From a bacterium (GTDB lineage: Bacteria > Cyanobacteriota > Vampirovibrionia > Obscuribacterales > Obscuribacteraceae): a stretch of 64,000 nt of DNA. The stretch spans positions 38,939 to 102,938 of the forward strand of contig JAGOSY010000011.1 in the NCBI GenBank assembly GCA_018062085.1, read 5' to 3'. Shown here one piece after another: positions 42,589 through 52,028 of the stretch (position 1 is its first letter; every line of letters starts with the position of its first letter). A program made the translations under genes and the position numbers. The notes beneath the pieces were generated by a model. The model did not search any database. It saw nothing but the letters and a program-made list of their open reading frames with translations, and was not told where the DNA came from.

Positions 42589-43899
42589 GTGTCGCGCAAA
42601 GTTCCAAGCCGCAGAATCAATTCACTGGCCCTGGCTACCCTACTGTCAATCGGTCTGAGCAGTTATTCTAACTATTCAGCTCAAGCCGCAATCACAGTCA
42701 ATCAAATCGTGAAAGCTATAGATCAAGCAAAAATATTGGCAAACGGCACGGGAGTAAATGCAGCTATAAATGGCAGTGAAGTCTACATATCGGCCTACCG
42801 CCACACGCGCGCCAATGACAATGACTGCAAAATTGAAGCCCTGTTGTTAGCGAAAACCACTATAGACCTCGCACCTAATGATATTGGCCGCGTCACTGTC
42901 TATTTCCACAACAAGCTAAACCCAAAGAAACGTAAGGCCGTTTCGGTCACGGCAGGAGACGTCAAAGCCTTTGGCTCGGGACAACTTGGCAAAGAACAAT
43001 TGCTAGCATCGCTGACAATAAAAGACGATGAAGTTATCGACCCAGCCAGCCGCCTTTCAGCCTACCTGCAACAACAAGAGTCAGGCCGCAGCCGCAAACG
43101 CATAGACACTAACATGGTCGGCGAAACCCTAGAAGTTATCGCCGATGCAGATAGCGACATGAGCGAGCGCGATATGAGATACGAGGCTCTACGAATTGCC
43201 GAGAAAGCCGTTGAAACAGTAGGGCCGTCAGCCAAGAGAGTCAAAATTAGCTTTGCCGACCCAGCCATGAAAGGTAGTTTTAAACAAATTGACTTTGATG
43301 CTAACCAACTAAAAAGCCTAAACAGCAGCTTGCAATCAGTGCTAACACCGGTGCAAATAGTCACCATCAGTACAAAGGTTGACGTGCAATCGCTTGCCAC
43401 TGAAGATGGTGCCGACAAAGATTTGCGTGACAAGGCTCTAGCCAAGCTCAAGAGCCTAGACAGTGCAGGTGTAGGAGTCGGACCTTTTCTGCGGGCTTTC
43501 TTTGAGGTCGAGCGACTGATTTCAGCAGGTGATGACGAACAAGCTCACGCTTCAGTCGTCAAACTAATCTCTGCCCTCGACGAACAAGAAGAGCGCGCAA
43601 AAAACGCCAAAGAAATCAAACCTACGAAGTCTGCAGCGACAACAGCGGCTGCTCCTCTAGTGAAAAAAGGCCGTCCTAGTGGCCGCCAGAGTGGCGCATC
43701 GACCCTGCCAGAAAGCGAAATATTGACCGATCCAGAAAGGGCCTTAAAGCGCCAAGAAGATGAGCTAGGAGATCCGCTTAGTGCAAGAATTGAAGGCGTT
43801 TACAACAACATCATCAACACATTGAATAGAAACAACCGCGCGGCAGAAGCTCAAAAATTCACGCAAAAACTCAACGATATTAAGAGCCGACTGCACTAG
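42589..43899 (+). CDS. Secreted protein with internal duplication, unknown
   Basis: A 436-residue exported protein starting at GTG 42589 with a GAGG site. The signal peptide ends YSAQAAI. Two similar units follow, about 40-140 (NDNDCKIEALLLAKTTIDLA, IGRVTVYFHN) and 165-265 (RDMRYEALRIAEKAVETVGP, AKRVKISFAD), each with a helix then a strand, so an ancient duplication is likely. Later helices and a basic linker precede the C-terminus. No enzyme motif seen. Unlinked to its neighbours by strand. Confidence 0.75.
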   Translation: MSRKVPSRRINSLALATLLSIGLSSYSNYSAQAAITVNQIVKAIDQAKILANGTGVNAAINGSEVYISAYRHTRANDNDCKIEALLLAKTTIDLAPNDIGRVTVYFHNKLNPKKRKAVSVTAGDVKAFGSGQLGKEQLLASLTIKDDEVIDPASRLSAYLQQQESGRSRKRIDTNMVGETLEVIADADSDMSERDMRYEALRIAEKAVETVGPSAKRVKISFADPAMKGSFKQIDFDANQLKSLNSSLQSVLTPVQIVTISTKVDVQSLATEDGADKDLRDKALAKLKSLDSAGVGVGPFLRAFFEVERLISAGDDEQAHASVVKLISALDEQEERAKNAKEIKPTKSAATTAAAPLVKKGRPSGRQSGASTLPESEILTDPERALKRQEDELGDPLSARIEGVYNNIINTLNRNNRAAEAQKFTQKLNDIKSRLH

Positions 43900-43914
43900 G
43901 CATCGTCACAGCAG

Positions 43915-44679
43915 CTAAAGAAACTTTACCGCTCTACCGAGCACTTGCTGACAGGCTTGGTCAGCAAGTGCTTGTTGCGGTCGCTTAGATTCGAGCGTTG
44001 CCGTCGCCTTAGGCGAATCTTGAGAAATTTCTTCGCTACAAAATTTGTCATACAATGTGGATATTTCATCAGCTAAGTCGACAATTTTTTCGCGAAAAGT
44101 CAAGGCTATATCACCTTCAGCTTGGTTAATGGCCATTCGCCGAGCCTCAGCTATTGTGCTGCCCATACCGTCATAACTCTTGCCCACAACCGCACTAGCC
44201 GCTTGCCGAGCAACAGCTGGAGCCCGGTCATAGATCTTTCGACAAATATAGACATGACCCTTCTCATGCTCACGTACCAAGGCGGTAGAGTCTTGAGCCA
44301 ACCAGACTGTAACTGGGCAACTCAATCTAACTTGCACACCCTTTATCTTTAGCCGTACGGATGAGGCACCAACTGTATCATCAATATGCTCATCCTCTGT
44401 TTGAAAACCGGCGAAGCAATGATAGAACCAAATCGTAAAAGCATCATAGTTAGGGTCTTTAGTGACACTCTCATCAAGAGAACGAAAGTCTCTTGAATTA
44501 CTGTCTTTGAAGTAACTAGTATGCACCGCTAGGGGAGCACTAGTGACACTAACAGGTTGACTGACACCGGCATTACTACAAGCCGTTAGACCAAGAGTAC
44601 TCAGCGCTCCTGAACAGACGAACAAGGTCGCCTTTAGGAAAGGAGTCGAAGTTTTTTTACTTAGCCAACAGATCTTCAT
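43915..44679 (-). CDS. Lipoprotein with HExxH metalloprotease motif
   Basis: A 254-residue protein with lipobox LTAC (C34) after a signal sequence. H138-E139-K140-G141-H142 in VREHEKGHVYICRKIYDRA is the zincin signature in a helix; a later Glu of the C-terminal helix bundle could be the third ligand. The preceding strand VRLSCPVTVWLA is as expected for such folds. I infer an outer- or inner-membrane-bound zinc protease of the DUF922-like type. It directly abuts (no gap) the stop of the upstream repeat-domain protein, so the two form an operon. Confidence 0.75.
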   Translation of the reverse strand: MKICWLSKKTSTPFLKATLFVCSGALSTLGLTACSNAGVSQPVSVTSAPLAVHTSYFKDSNSRDFRSLDESVTKDPNYDAFTIWFYHCFAGFQTEDEHIDDTVGASSVRLKIKGVQVRLSCPVTVWLAQDSTALVREHEKGHVYICRKIYDRAPAVARQAASAVVGKSYDGMGSTIAEARRMAINQAEGDIALTFREKIVDLADEISTLYDKFCSEEISQDSPKATATLESKRPQQALADQACQQVLGRAVKFL

Positions 44680-46470
44680 TCATTTACTCAAAGGTTGAGA
44701 ACTCTTTAGCTCTAGCGTCACTCGACGGCTAAGGTCGGCACTAATAGAAAGCTGCCGAATTGTCTTCTCTTGAAATGAGCCAGCCTCAGGGGGAGTAAAT
44801 CTAAATGTATAAACACCAGAGGGCAAAGTCAACAAGCAACTTCCTTGCTCTCCGGTGAGGACATAACCATGGGGAAGTGGCAGGGCACCTTTATTAGCTA
44901 GCGATTCCTCTAAAGCAAAATCAAAGTCAGACCCATAAGGCTGGTAGAAGACCTGACACCGCGGTATCACCTGATTATCTTCGCCAATAACCTCAAACCT
45001 AATTTGCGACCAGCCGTGCCAAATTATGTCTTCGGTTACCGGTTCGGTGGCAATTTCTATCAATTTTGCATTGGCAAAATCTTGGTGCACAACAAGCCAG
45101 AATTGACCGGGGGCCAAGAACAAACAATAACAGCCCTCACCATCAGTAATACCATAAGCAAGAGAACTTCTCCCTTCTGGAAGAAATTGGGTTTGACCGG
45201 TATGTGCGGCGAAAACAGAGACTTTAACGCTGGTTCGAGCTTGACCTGAATCGTCGCAAATACGGCCTCTCAATGCCGTCCCCAAAGCCAAGCGAATGGC
45301 CACATGCGTATCGCCGCCGACGACAATGTTGCGCGTCCACGGAGCCAAAGCAGTATATTCGGCACCATCAATTGTTACAGGTGGTGAATCTTTGGGGTGA
45401 GCCTGCACAATCAATTTATAGCTTCCGTCTGGCACGGTAATAGCAAACTGTCCATCGCTATCTGTGCGCGCTATGTACTCGCGCTTCTGCCCATCGAGGC
45501 TTTGCACACGCACAAGACTCTGTGAAAGTAAGTGATCATCAAAAACTACTTGCCCTTTTAGGCGGTGACCTTGAGCCAAAACGAAGCGATGATGGCAGCC
45601 CTCAATGACCTGCAAATCTCTCTCAATACAGCCAAACAACAAAGAATCAGGTGGCTCTACAACAATATCGTAAGCACCTGATTCAAGCGATAGCTGAAAT
45701 CGTCCAGAGGCATCGCTAATGGTTTTAGCGTCAAAACTTAGTTCACTCAAAAGCAAACTACGCCTTGAAGCTGCCGGCCCAACAGTGACCAAAGCACAAG
45801 CCACAGGCTGTCCTAAATGATCTACAACTTCACCTTCAAACAGAAATAGTTCGGGCCATTCAAGAGTTAAATCAACATCGTTTGAAATAGTTATGACATC
45901 ACTGTGGGTCGAAACGAGCTTGAACTTTGATGAAGGCAAAGCCTCCCGCTCGTCTAGCTCGCGTTGGGCACACCGCAAAGCGATATGATATTTTCCCCGA
46001 GGCACAACCAAGCTGAAGCTGCCATCCTCCGCTACTTGACTGACGGCCTTATACGAAGACGGTTCAATACCCAAAACAACAACTTCAGTGCCAGTAAGCA
46101 TTTCTATGGTCAAAATAGAATTGTGGTTAGATTTCGAGCTAGATAAAGTATTTATTCGACCAGAAACAATCGAGCCTGTAGCCAAAGAAATATTGAGATT
46201 AGTATTTGTAGTTACTTTTATCTCGGAAAGAGAGTGACCAAGAATACGAGTAGCTGAGGCTGGCACCACCTCAAGGCGATAGACACCGGTCTTAACTGAA
46301 AAAGAGAAGTCACCCTTAACGCCGGTCTTAAGTTCGCGTAGCGGCTCCGCTCCAACCAAACTATCGCCCTCATGAGCAAATTGATCAAATAGCAAAACCC
46401 TCACTCCAGCCAAAGACAGGCCTTGATGCCTAATGTGCCCTGCCAGATTAAACGTATGGTCAAAATTCAA
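44680..46470 (-). CDS. Multi-domain carboxypeptidase-regulatory/CnaB-like repeat protein
   Basis: A 596-residue protein without an obvious signal peptide, built of about six beta-sandwich repeats of roughly 90 residues. Each has the pattern G.v.d..G.p...V.v......f...sd..G.f.l.vp.G.Y.l (examples: DHLGQPVACALVTVGPAASR with DASGRFQLSLESGAYDIVVE; DDSGQARTSVKVSVF). CarboxypepD_reg and CnaB-like folds are found in adhesion and transport proteins; none shows a catalytic pair. It is cotranscribed with the zinc-motif lipoprotein after it. Confidence 0.78.
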   Translation of the reverse strand: MNFDHTFNLAGHIRHQGLSLAGVRVLLFDQFAHEGDSLVGAEPLRELKTGVKGDFSFSVKTGVYRLEVVPASATRILGHSLSEIKVTTNTNLNISLATGSIVSGRINTLSSSKSNHNSILTIEMLTGTEVVVLGIEPSSYKAVSQVAEDGSFSLVVPRGKYHIALRCAQRELDEREALPSSKFKLVSTHSDVITISNDVDLTLEWPELFLFEGEVVDHLGQPVACALVTVGPAASRRSLLLSELSFDAKTISDASGRFQLSLESGAYDIVVEPPDSLLFGCIERDLQVIEGCHHRFVLAQGHRLKGQVVFDDHLLSQSLVRVQSLDGQKREYIARTDSDGQFAITVPDGSYKLIVQAHPKDSPPVTIDGAEYTALAPWTRNIVVGGDTHVAIRLALGTALRGRICDDSGQARTSVKVSVFAAHTGQTQFLPEGRSSLAYGITDGEGCYCLFLAPGQFWLVVHQDFANAKLIEIATEPVTEDIIWHGWSQIRFEVIGEDNQVIPRCQVFYQPYGSDFDFALEESLANKGALPLPHGYVLTGEQGSCLLTLPSGVYTFRFTPPEAGSFQEKTIRQLSISADLSRRVTLELKSSQPLSK

Positions 46471-46533
46471 ATTATCACCCCTGCTCTGATTCGATTTTAC
46501 ATAGTCTTAGAGAAAAAGACTGAAGATTTTGCT

Positions 46534-47937
46534 CTAAGTATCCTTGACAAAGCAGGTACCTTCGCGCACCGTGGCAAAAGAACCAGTAGCAATTAGATAT
46601 GGAGCGCAAGAATTAGTAGTGCTTGCCAATATTTCTTGACCTTGTTCTACAGCTCTAGCATAGCTGTCGACAACATAGCCTTGAGCACCATAACCTTGGG
46701 CGATATGCACTAATGCTTCTGGCCGATGCATCTTTCTTTCACTTAACGGGGCAAAGGCAATAATCGTGTCACCAGGAGCAAGCAGAGAATGCAGCAATTC
46801 ATCGGCATCTTTATTCTCAAAACAGGTGAGAATAAAAACGAATTTTACTGATCCAAATTTTTCTAGCAATGCCGCCCGTAGAGCTTTGGCACCATGGGGA
46901 TTGTGAGCACCGTCCAAAATCATTCTTGGCTCTTCAAATATTTCAAACCGACCCGGCCAGCTAGCATTTGAGAGACCAGCCTTAAGCGCTTGAATGGTTG
47001 CTTGACGCCGATCGACACAGGAACTCAAGGGTTCATTTAAGATACCGCTAGCGCCTAAAGCAACCAGCGCTGTAAGCATATTAACCCTTTGATACGAACC
47101 ACTTAAGCCCGAAACAAAGGCGGCCCGCGCATTAGATTCTATGAAAAACTCATTCTTTAGCAGCTCTACAAAATCACGAACTGAAGACTTTTCATACTCT
47201 AGTCCAAAGTACTGTATGTCAAATTTCTGAAACAAGTCTCCCAGATCAGGGCTAACACTTGGCTGAGAAAGCGCATACACCGGGCACTGCAGGTCTTTAG
47301 CGCGGGCATTTATTACGGCCAAGGCAGCGCCATCGCAGGTAGTGACAACGGGAACATTTGCTTTGATAATTCCAGATTTCTCAAACGCAATTTTCTCTCT
47401 GGTATCACCGAGAAATTGCATATGATCGAGATCTACATTTGTCAGAACTGTAGCCCTTACATTAGTCAAGATATTGGTGGCATCAAAGCGCCCTCCCATA
47501 CCGACTTCGAAAACGCCGTAGCGAACTTGCTCTAGCTCAAAATAAGCAACAGCCATAGCCATAAGAAACTCAAACCAAGTGAGAGCGCCAAAATCTGGAT
47601 GATCAAGGGCAAACTGATCTGACAAGGTTCTGGTTACACTAGATACCTGCGCAAATTTTTCAGGTGTAATGGCTTGACCGCTGACAACAAAGCGCTCATT
47701 AAAAGAAAGCAGATGGGGGCCGGTAAATTTGCCACAACGATTACCAAGGGCCTCAAGCATCGAAGCTATTAGAGTAACTACCGAACCTTTACCGTTAGTA
47801 CCGCCAACATGAAAACATTCAAGCCTCGACTGCGGCCGACCTTGCGTATTGAAGAATTCTTCTATGCGCTCAAGGCTTGGTCGCTCTAACGTCGGCACGA
47901 GCGACTTTACGTAGTCAAGACTTTGCTGGTAATTCAA
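46534..47937 (-). CDS. folC: Folylpolyglutamate / dihydrofolate synthase
   Basis: FolC adds glutamate to dihydropteroate and then to folates, keeping folate in the cell. The Mur-ligase-type enzyme shows the P-loop HVGGTNGKGSV, then EVGMGGRFDATNI, the linker TNVDLDHMQFLGDTREKIAF with catalytic residues and the C-terminal domain DGAHNPHGAKALR. At 467 residues it is slightly longer than typical. It is transcribed opposite the Nudix gene; 108 bp separate the two starts. Confidence 0.95.
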   Translation of the reverse strand: MNYQQSLDYVKSLVPTLERPSLERIEEFFNTQGRPQSRLECFHVGGTNGKGSVVTLIASMLEALGNRCGKFTGPHLLSFNERFVVSGQAITPEKFAQVSSVTRTLSDQFALDHPDFGALTWFEFLMAMAVAYFELEQVRYGVFEVGMGGRFDATNILTNVRATVLTNVDLDHMQFLGDTREKIAFEKSGIIKANVPVVTTCDGAALAVINARAKDLQCPVYALSQPSVSPDLGDLFQKFDIQYFGLEYEKSSVRDFVELLKNEFFIESNARAAFVSGLSGSYQRVNMLTALVALGASGILNEPLSSCVDRRQATIQALKAGLSNASWPGRFEIFEEPRMILDGAHNPHGAKALRAALLEKFGSVKFVFILTCFENKDADELLHSLLAPGDTIIAFAPLSERKMHRPEALVHIAQGYGAQGYVVDSYARAVEQGQEILASTTNSCAPYLIATGSFATVREGTCFVKDT

Positions 47938-48045
47938 ATTTTACTTAAAGCTCGAAAGTGGCAATCTCCACTAAATTCTAGATGATTGCCTCTGCCAATG
48001 CTTTGCTTTAGGATAAGCCGTTACTTTGACGCTAACGAGGAAATA

Positions 48046-48582
48046 ATGCTTTTTACCAAGGATCACTGCGTATCGACCGAACGTATCTGGGAAGGCACAA
48101 TCATCAATTTGCGAGTGGACACCCTCAATATTGACAACACTGTGGCCACAAGAGAAGTAGTCGAACACAATGGCGGTGTTGTCATTGCCGGCATGACGAG
48201 CGAAGACAAAGTAGTACTGGTCAAGCAATATCGCTATTCGGTAGATCGCGAACTAATTGAACTTCCAGCAGGACGCATAGAAGCTGGGGAAGATCCTTAT
48301 CCAGCGGCCCAGAGGGAGCTGACAGAGGAAACCGGCTACCATGCCGAGAAATGGCAAGAACTATCGCGAATGTACAGTGCACCTGGATTCTGCAACGAGA
48401 TTATCTATATCTACCTGGCTGAGAACCTTAGCTACAAGGGTAAGAATCTTGACTTCGACGAAGAAACAGACGTGATTGAGCTGACCTTAAGCGAAGCCTG
48501 GGCGATGGTGCAGAATGGCCAGATACAAGACGCCAAAACTATCGCTGGACTTGGTCTATTGAGTCAGAGAGCGAATAAGTAA
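48046..48582 (+). CDS. Nudix hydrolase, ADP-ribose pyrophosphatase type
   Basis: The Nudix box is GRIEAGEDPYPAAQRELTEE followed by TGY, that is GX5EX7REUXEEXGU with all acidic ligands. The preceding VVIAGMTSEDKVVLVKQYRY and SVDRELIELPAGRIE match ADP-ribose/sugar-nucleotide pyrophosphatases of the NudF type. ATG at 48046 with a GAGG site gives 178 residues; the open frame upstream is not needed. It clears ADP-ribose or related nucleotides. Divergent from folC. Confidence 0.92.
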   Translation: MLFTKDHCVSTERIWEGTIINLRVDTLNIDNTVATREVVEHNGGVVIAGMTSEDKVVLVKQYRYSVDRELIELPAGRIEAGEDPYPAAQRELTEETGYHAEKWQELSRMYSAPGFCNEIIYIYLAENLSYKGKNLDFDEETDVIELTLSEAWAMVQNGQIQDAKTIAGLGLLSQRANK

Positions 48583-48697
48583 ATTTATTTGGACATTCTT
48601 CAGAAAAACCAGGATTAGTATGAGATTTTTTGAAGTTTGAAGAATCTATTTACTCTGTAAAGCCCAAGAGAAACCTGGACTGCTACACCCTTGGCGA

Positions 48698-48706
48698 TGC
48701 TACAAT
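48698..48706 (+). promoter_or_regulatory. Extended -10 promoter element
   Basis: TGCTACAAT, an extended -10 (TGN before TACAAT), lies 41 bp upstream of the small membrane protein start. No good -35 box at 17 bp, as expected of extended -10 promoters. Confidence 0.45.
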
Positions 48707-48747
48707 TTGAGCTGTATTTCAGTTAAGAGTGCATTAGGACGTAATAA

Positions 48748-48996
48748 ATGGGTACCAAGAAAGCCACCAGTTCGCCACTTCCCATCGCTGCGATGTTTGT
48801 AATCAGCATCATTTCGGCCCTAGTCGTAGCTGGTTCGTTTGAAGTGATTAAAGTCTGGCCTCTCCCTGTCAGTGTGGTTCCAATGTTTGGCTGGAAAGGC
48901 GGACTAGTATGGGGCTTAGTCGTAGGCGCTGTGAGTGGTTTGGTAATCGGCTTCCTCACCGATGACACAAACTTCGACGACCAACAAGCTATCTAG
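48748..48996 (+). CDS. Small two-helix membrane protein
   Basis: An 82-residue protein with two membrane helices (about 10-33 and 42-68) and a Gly-rich second helix (GGLVWGLVVGAVSGLVIGFL). ATG with no strong Shine-Dalgarno. No known family. A terminator follows 22 bp after the stop, and an extended -10 promoter precedes the start, so it is probably a monocistronic gene. Confidence 0.7.
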   Translation: MGTKKATSSPLPIAAMFVISIISALVVAGSFEVIKVWPLPVSVVPMFGWKGGLVWGLVVGAVSGLVIGFLTDDTNFDDQQAI

Positions 48997-49018
48997 TAAA
49001 AGTCTATAAGAATTAAGG

Positions 49019-49050
49019 AAAGAGAGTCTAGCAATCTAGGCTCTCTTTTG
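49019..49050. terminator. Intrinsic terminator, possibly bidirectional
   Basis: AAAGAGAG-T-CTAG (49019-49031) pairs with CTAG-G-CTCTCTTT (49036-49048) with a central T-G wobble and a four-base loop. It lies between the small membrane protein gene and the converging ArsC-like gene. Confidence 0.85.
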
Positions 49051-49063
49051 CTGACAAGGGGCA

Positions 49064-49438
49064 TTAATCCAGCAGTATTTTGCTGTAGTTTACTTCGTCA
49101 AAACCGACCAAAAGAATCCTACCCTTCTTTAGAATTGGCGCTCTTAGATTGCCAGTTGGACCGAGCATAGCTGCGAGTAACTGGTCTTGGTTCGGCTTTT
49201 CTTGTCTTAGATCAAAATAGAACCGATTGCTACCCTTGGTTGCATAAATTTCGTCTACCGACTTCGCCAAGTTCAGGGCGTCTTCGGCCCGAAGTGCCTT
49301 CTTCTTGGCCTCGACCATCTCTACGGCCTCTAGACTGTGCCTATCCAGGAAATCTTGGGTCTTCTGACAAGTAGAACATCCAGAACGATTGTATCTCCAG
49401 TCAATATTTTGCTTGATAGCTGCATTTACGATAGCCAC
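49064..49438 (-). CDS. ArsC/Spx-family thioredoxin-fold protein
   Basis: A 124-residue protein with the ArsC-type redox site C21-S-T-C24 in YNRSGCSTCQKTQDFL and the closing RAPILKKGRILLVGF, which fits the ArsC/YffB family. In true arsenate reductases the first Cys attacks arsenate and three Arg residues help. Which of those is present cannot be settled by eye, so the enzyme may be an arsenate reductase or an Spx-like redox protein of unknown target. No ars regulator or pump is adjacent. Confidence 0.78.
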   Translation of the reverse strand: MAIVNAAIKQNIDWRYNRSGCSTCQKTQDFLDRHSLEAVEMVEAKKKALRAEDALNLAKSVDEIYATKGSNRFYFDLRQEKPNQDQLLAAMLGPTGNLRAPILKKGRILLVGFDEVNYSKILLD

Positions 49439-49461
49439 TATTTACTCCTAATATCGCGCTT

Positions 49462-49494
49462 GCATGTTGGATGTGCATGTTGGATGTGCATGTT
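49462..49494 (+). repeat. 13-bp tandem repeat
   Basis: GCATGTTGGATGT is repeated at 49462-49474 and 49475-49487, with a partial third copy GCATGTT (49488-49494). It lies in the 161-bp divergent region between the ArsC-like gene and the long TPR gene and may be a slippage repeat or a protein-binding site. Confidence 0.85.
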
Positions 49495-49599
49495 GCTAGT
49501 GAATGATAGAAGAGATTAGCATTCTGGGTATGAACCCAATGTGAATAATACTGTGATCATATTGAACTCCAAGACAAATATCCCAGGTCAGTAACGGAC

Positions 49600-52014
49600 A
49601 TGCAAAGCGAAAACTTTCGAATGCCCGCACAGGCTGCCAGCAATAATTTAGAACAAGCCAATTTGCTTGCTAGAGCAGGCCGCTTTGAAGAGGCCGTTCC
49701 CTTGTTCGAAAGCTCTCTAACTGGGCTTGAGCGCCAGAATGGACCAGATGCACCAGAACTAGCAGAATGTTTGCAAAATCTCGCCGATGCTTATCAGTCA
49801 GTGGGGCGTTATGACGACTCACTTAGAACCAACTGGCGACTAGTTAGAATCGGCGAAAAGATCCTCGGTCGCGTGCATCCTGATATGGTGAGCATGCTGC
49901 TCAAGATTGCTGAAACTAACGAAATGATGGGCAAAACAGAAGACGCTTTGCACATTGTCGAATCAGCAATCGCAACGGCCAAGCAATGCATGCAGGCAGA
50001 CAATCCGCTGGCTGTTCGCCTGATTGAGAGACACACTTATCTAGTCAACCTAATGCGAAACCAAGGCGCCATGCGCTCTCAGTACGACGACCCGTCTATA
50101 TATCAAGGTCAAAATCAAGTTCAAGTTCAAAGCCAAGCTCAGCTGCAAGACCCAAGAACGCAGTCTCACAGTCATCCGGCTAGTATCAGTGCAGCACAAA
50201 TAAGTGCAGCACAAACAACTGCGTCAGAAATCGGACCGCCGCCAGAGCCGCAGGTGCACAAGCAGGTTCTAAAACACGTACAACAACAGATACAAAATCA
50301 GCTCCAGCAGCAGGCCGCCGCCACCAACAGTCAACTAACCGCTGTCGACCCCAGTATTGCGCTCAATCCTCCACTCAGCCCCCAAGCCAACGCCCAGTTC
50401 AACCAAATGGAAATCTCGCAAGGATCATTAGGCGAGTCTGGCGAAACAGCCATGCAAGCCTTTGCTCGAGAAATGCTCAAAGACATGCCAGTAGCCCCTG
50501 CCAGCAAAACTGGTTTTAGTCAATCAGCCAAATTCAACGAAACTAGTGGAGTACACTTCCCTATAATTGACGCACAAGAGGCTTTAGCACTCAATCCCTC
50601 CCTCGTGCCCATGCCATCTCCCCCACAACGAAGCAATGGTGTTGAAGCAAAAGCTAGCTATGGCAACGCTCTAGCTCGACCAGAATCGCAGGAATTTGAG
50701 CAGTTCGACGATCTAGGAGAAGAACCTTACACCGCCGAAGCTATTGCTAGCCTGACCAATCGAAGCAAAATCAACACACGCTCAAACGCTAAAGGCCGGC
50801 GACCATCAGTTAGCGAGCAAAGCCGCATTCGCACCGGTCGTTTATTGAAAGACTTTGGCATTCCGCTGATAGCCGCTTCTGTGCTCATTGGGCTAGTGAT
50901 CTACTTATTCTCAAGTAAAGTAGCGGTGAAGCCAGGAGCGGCCGCATCTAAGGGCACAACAACCGTCTATGAGTCACCTGACCAAAAAAAGCAGTTAAGA
51001 CTTCTGGGAACAGAAGTCATAATCGCCAACCAAGACGCAGCCACTAGAATTCGCCTTAAGCGGATAAAGAACAACTGGGGTGATCTATTCAGCGCCCTGG
51101 CTCAATCAGCTACCGAGAAACAAATATGGATGGCAGACAGTTCGTCTGCAATAAAGAGTGAGGATGGCATCACTTATTATTTGACTAACGGTCCTGATAA
51201 TCGTGTCATAGAAAAAATGCGTCAGCTCGCCAATTATGCTCAACTTTTTTGGCTCAACACCGGTGAGTACCCAAGAACAGTCCCACCTGGTGCAGAAATT
51301 CAATTTTCTTATAGCAGCCCTTACAACGGCAAAGCCTTGAGCATTCCGATCCTGTCTGACCGCACCAATGACAAAGACGGCACAACCATGAAGCTCAACC
51401 TAGAAGGCGGCGTGCATCTAGGCAATGAAGAAACGTCGCTTCCAGGCTATATTGGCTGCTATGGGGCACTCTACAATGAAAACAATATTCTCAAATGCAC
51501 AAAATTTTTCGTACGTGGCAGCAATAGAGATGGTCATTTCCTCACTACCGACAACGATCAAATTTTTGTCCTATCGGCTAGCAATCAGAATTCCAATGCC
51601 GCTCCAAGCGAAGTCGAAAACAAACCAAAGGTAGTGGCCAAGAATGGAAAAAGATCTAAGAAGATAGCCAAACAAAAAGACAGCCTGCCAATTAAAAAGC
51701 CAATTGACAGCCAAGCTGCTCCAGTGGCGCAAGCAAAAGAACTAAGCTCAATCGCCAACGCCAAACCGCCAGAAAAGCCAACTACTGTCTATCTCACCGC
51801 CGATGCAGTGCTTCCTCTGTTTCTAATGCACCACCTGCTACCAATCTTTTTGGCTGCGCTTGCTGCCCTATCTTTTGTCCGAGCACGAATGGTTGGCTTC
51901 GATATCAAAGGCGAAGAAGTTGCCTCTGGTTCTAAGGCTGCCCTTGTAGCTGGCATAATTTTCTCATTGCTAACAGTACTGTGTCTGGTTATGCAATTCG
52001 CTGTCTTTGGATGA
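49600..52014 (+). CDS. Long TPR protein with membrane helices
   Basis: An 804-residue protein. Residues about 8-150 are kinesin-light-chain-type TPRs (RFEEAVPLFESSLTGLERQN, RYDDSLRTNWRLVRIGEKIL). A Gln-rich low-complexity region follows (about 170-260), then a helix at about 424-446 and a 300-residue extracytoplasmic domain with FWLNTGEYPRTVPPGAEIQF, typical of the pilin-like globular domain in which a helix plus 'n.gYP' motif occurs. The C-terminus has two more helices (about 745-765 and 785-803). The TPR part is therefore cytoplasmic and may couple a soluble partner to the membrane. Confidence 0.72.
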   Translation: MQSENFRMPAQAASNNLEQANLLARAGRFEEAVPLFESSLTGLERQNGPDAPELAECLQNLADAYQSVGRYDDSLRTNWRLVRIGEKILGRVHPDMVSMLLKIAETNEMMGKTEDALHIVESAIATAKQCMQADNPLAVRLIERHTYLVNLMRNQGAMRSQYDDPSIYQGQNQVQVQSQAQLQDPRTQSHSHPASISAAQISAAQTTASEIGPPPEPQVHKQVLKHVQQQIQNQLQQQAAATNSQLTAVDPSIALNPPLSPQANAQFNQMEISQGSLGESGETAMQAFAREMLKDMPVAPASKTGFSQSAKFNETSGVHFPIIDAQEALALNPSLVPMPSPPQRSNGVEAKASYGNALARPESQEFEQFDDLGEEPYTAEAIASLTNRSKINTRSNAKGRRPSVSEQSRIRTGRLLKDFGIPLIAASVLIGLVIYLFSSKVAVKPGAAASKGTTTVYESPDQKKQLRLLGTEVIIANQDAATRIRLKRIKNNWGDLFSALAQSATEKQIWMADSSSAIKSEDGITYYLTNGPDNRVIEKMRQLANYAQLFWLNTGEYPRTVPPGAEIQFSYSSPYNGKALSIPILSDRTNDKDGTTMKLNLEGGVHLGNEETSLPGYIGCYGALYNENNILKCTKFFVRGSNRDGHFLTTDNDQIFVLSASNQNSNAAPSEVENKPKVVAKNGKRSKKIAKQKDSLPIKKPIDSQAAPVAQAKELSSIANAKPPEKPTTVYLTADAVLPLFLMHHLLPIFLAALAALSFVRARMVGFDIKGEEVASGSKAALVAGIIFSLLTVLCLVMQFAVFG

Positions 52015-52028
52015 ACTAAACAATTTTT

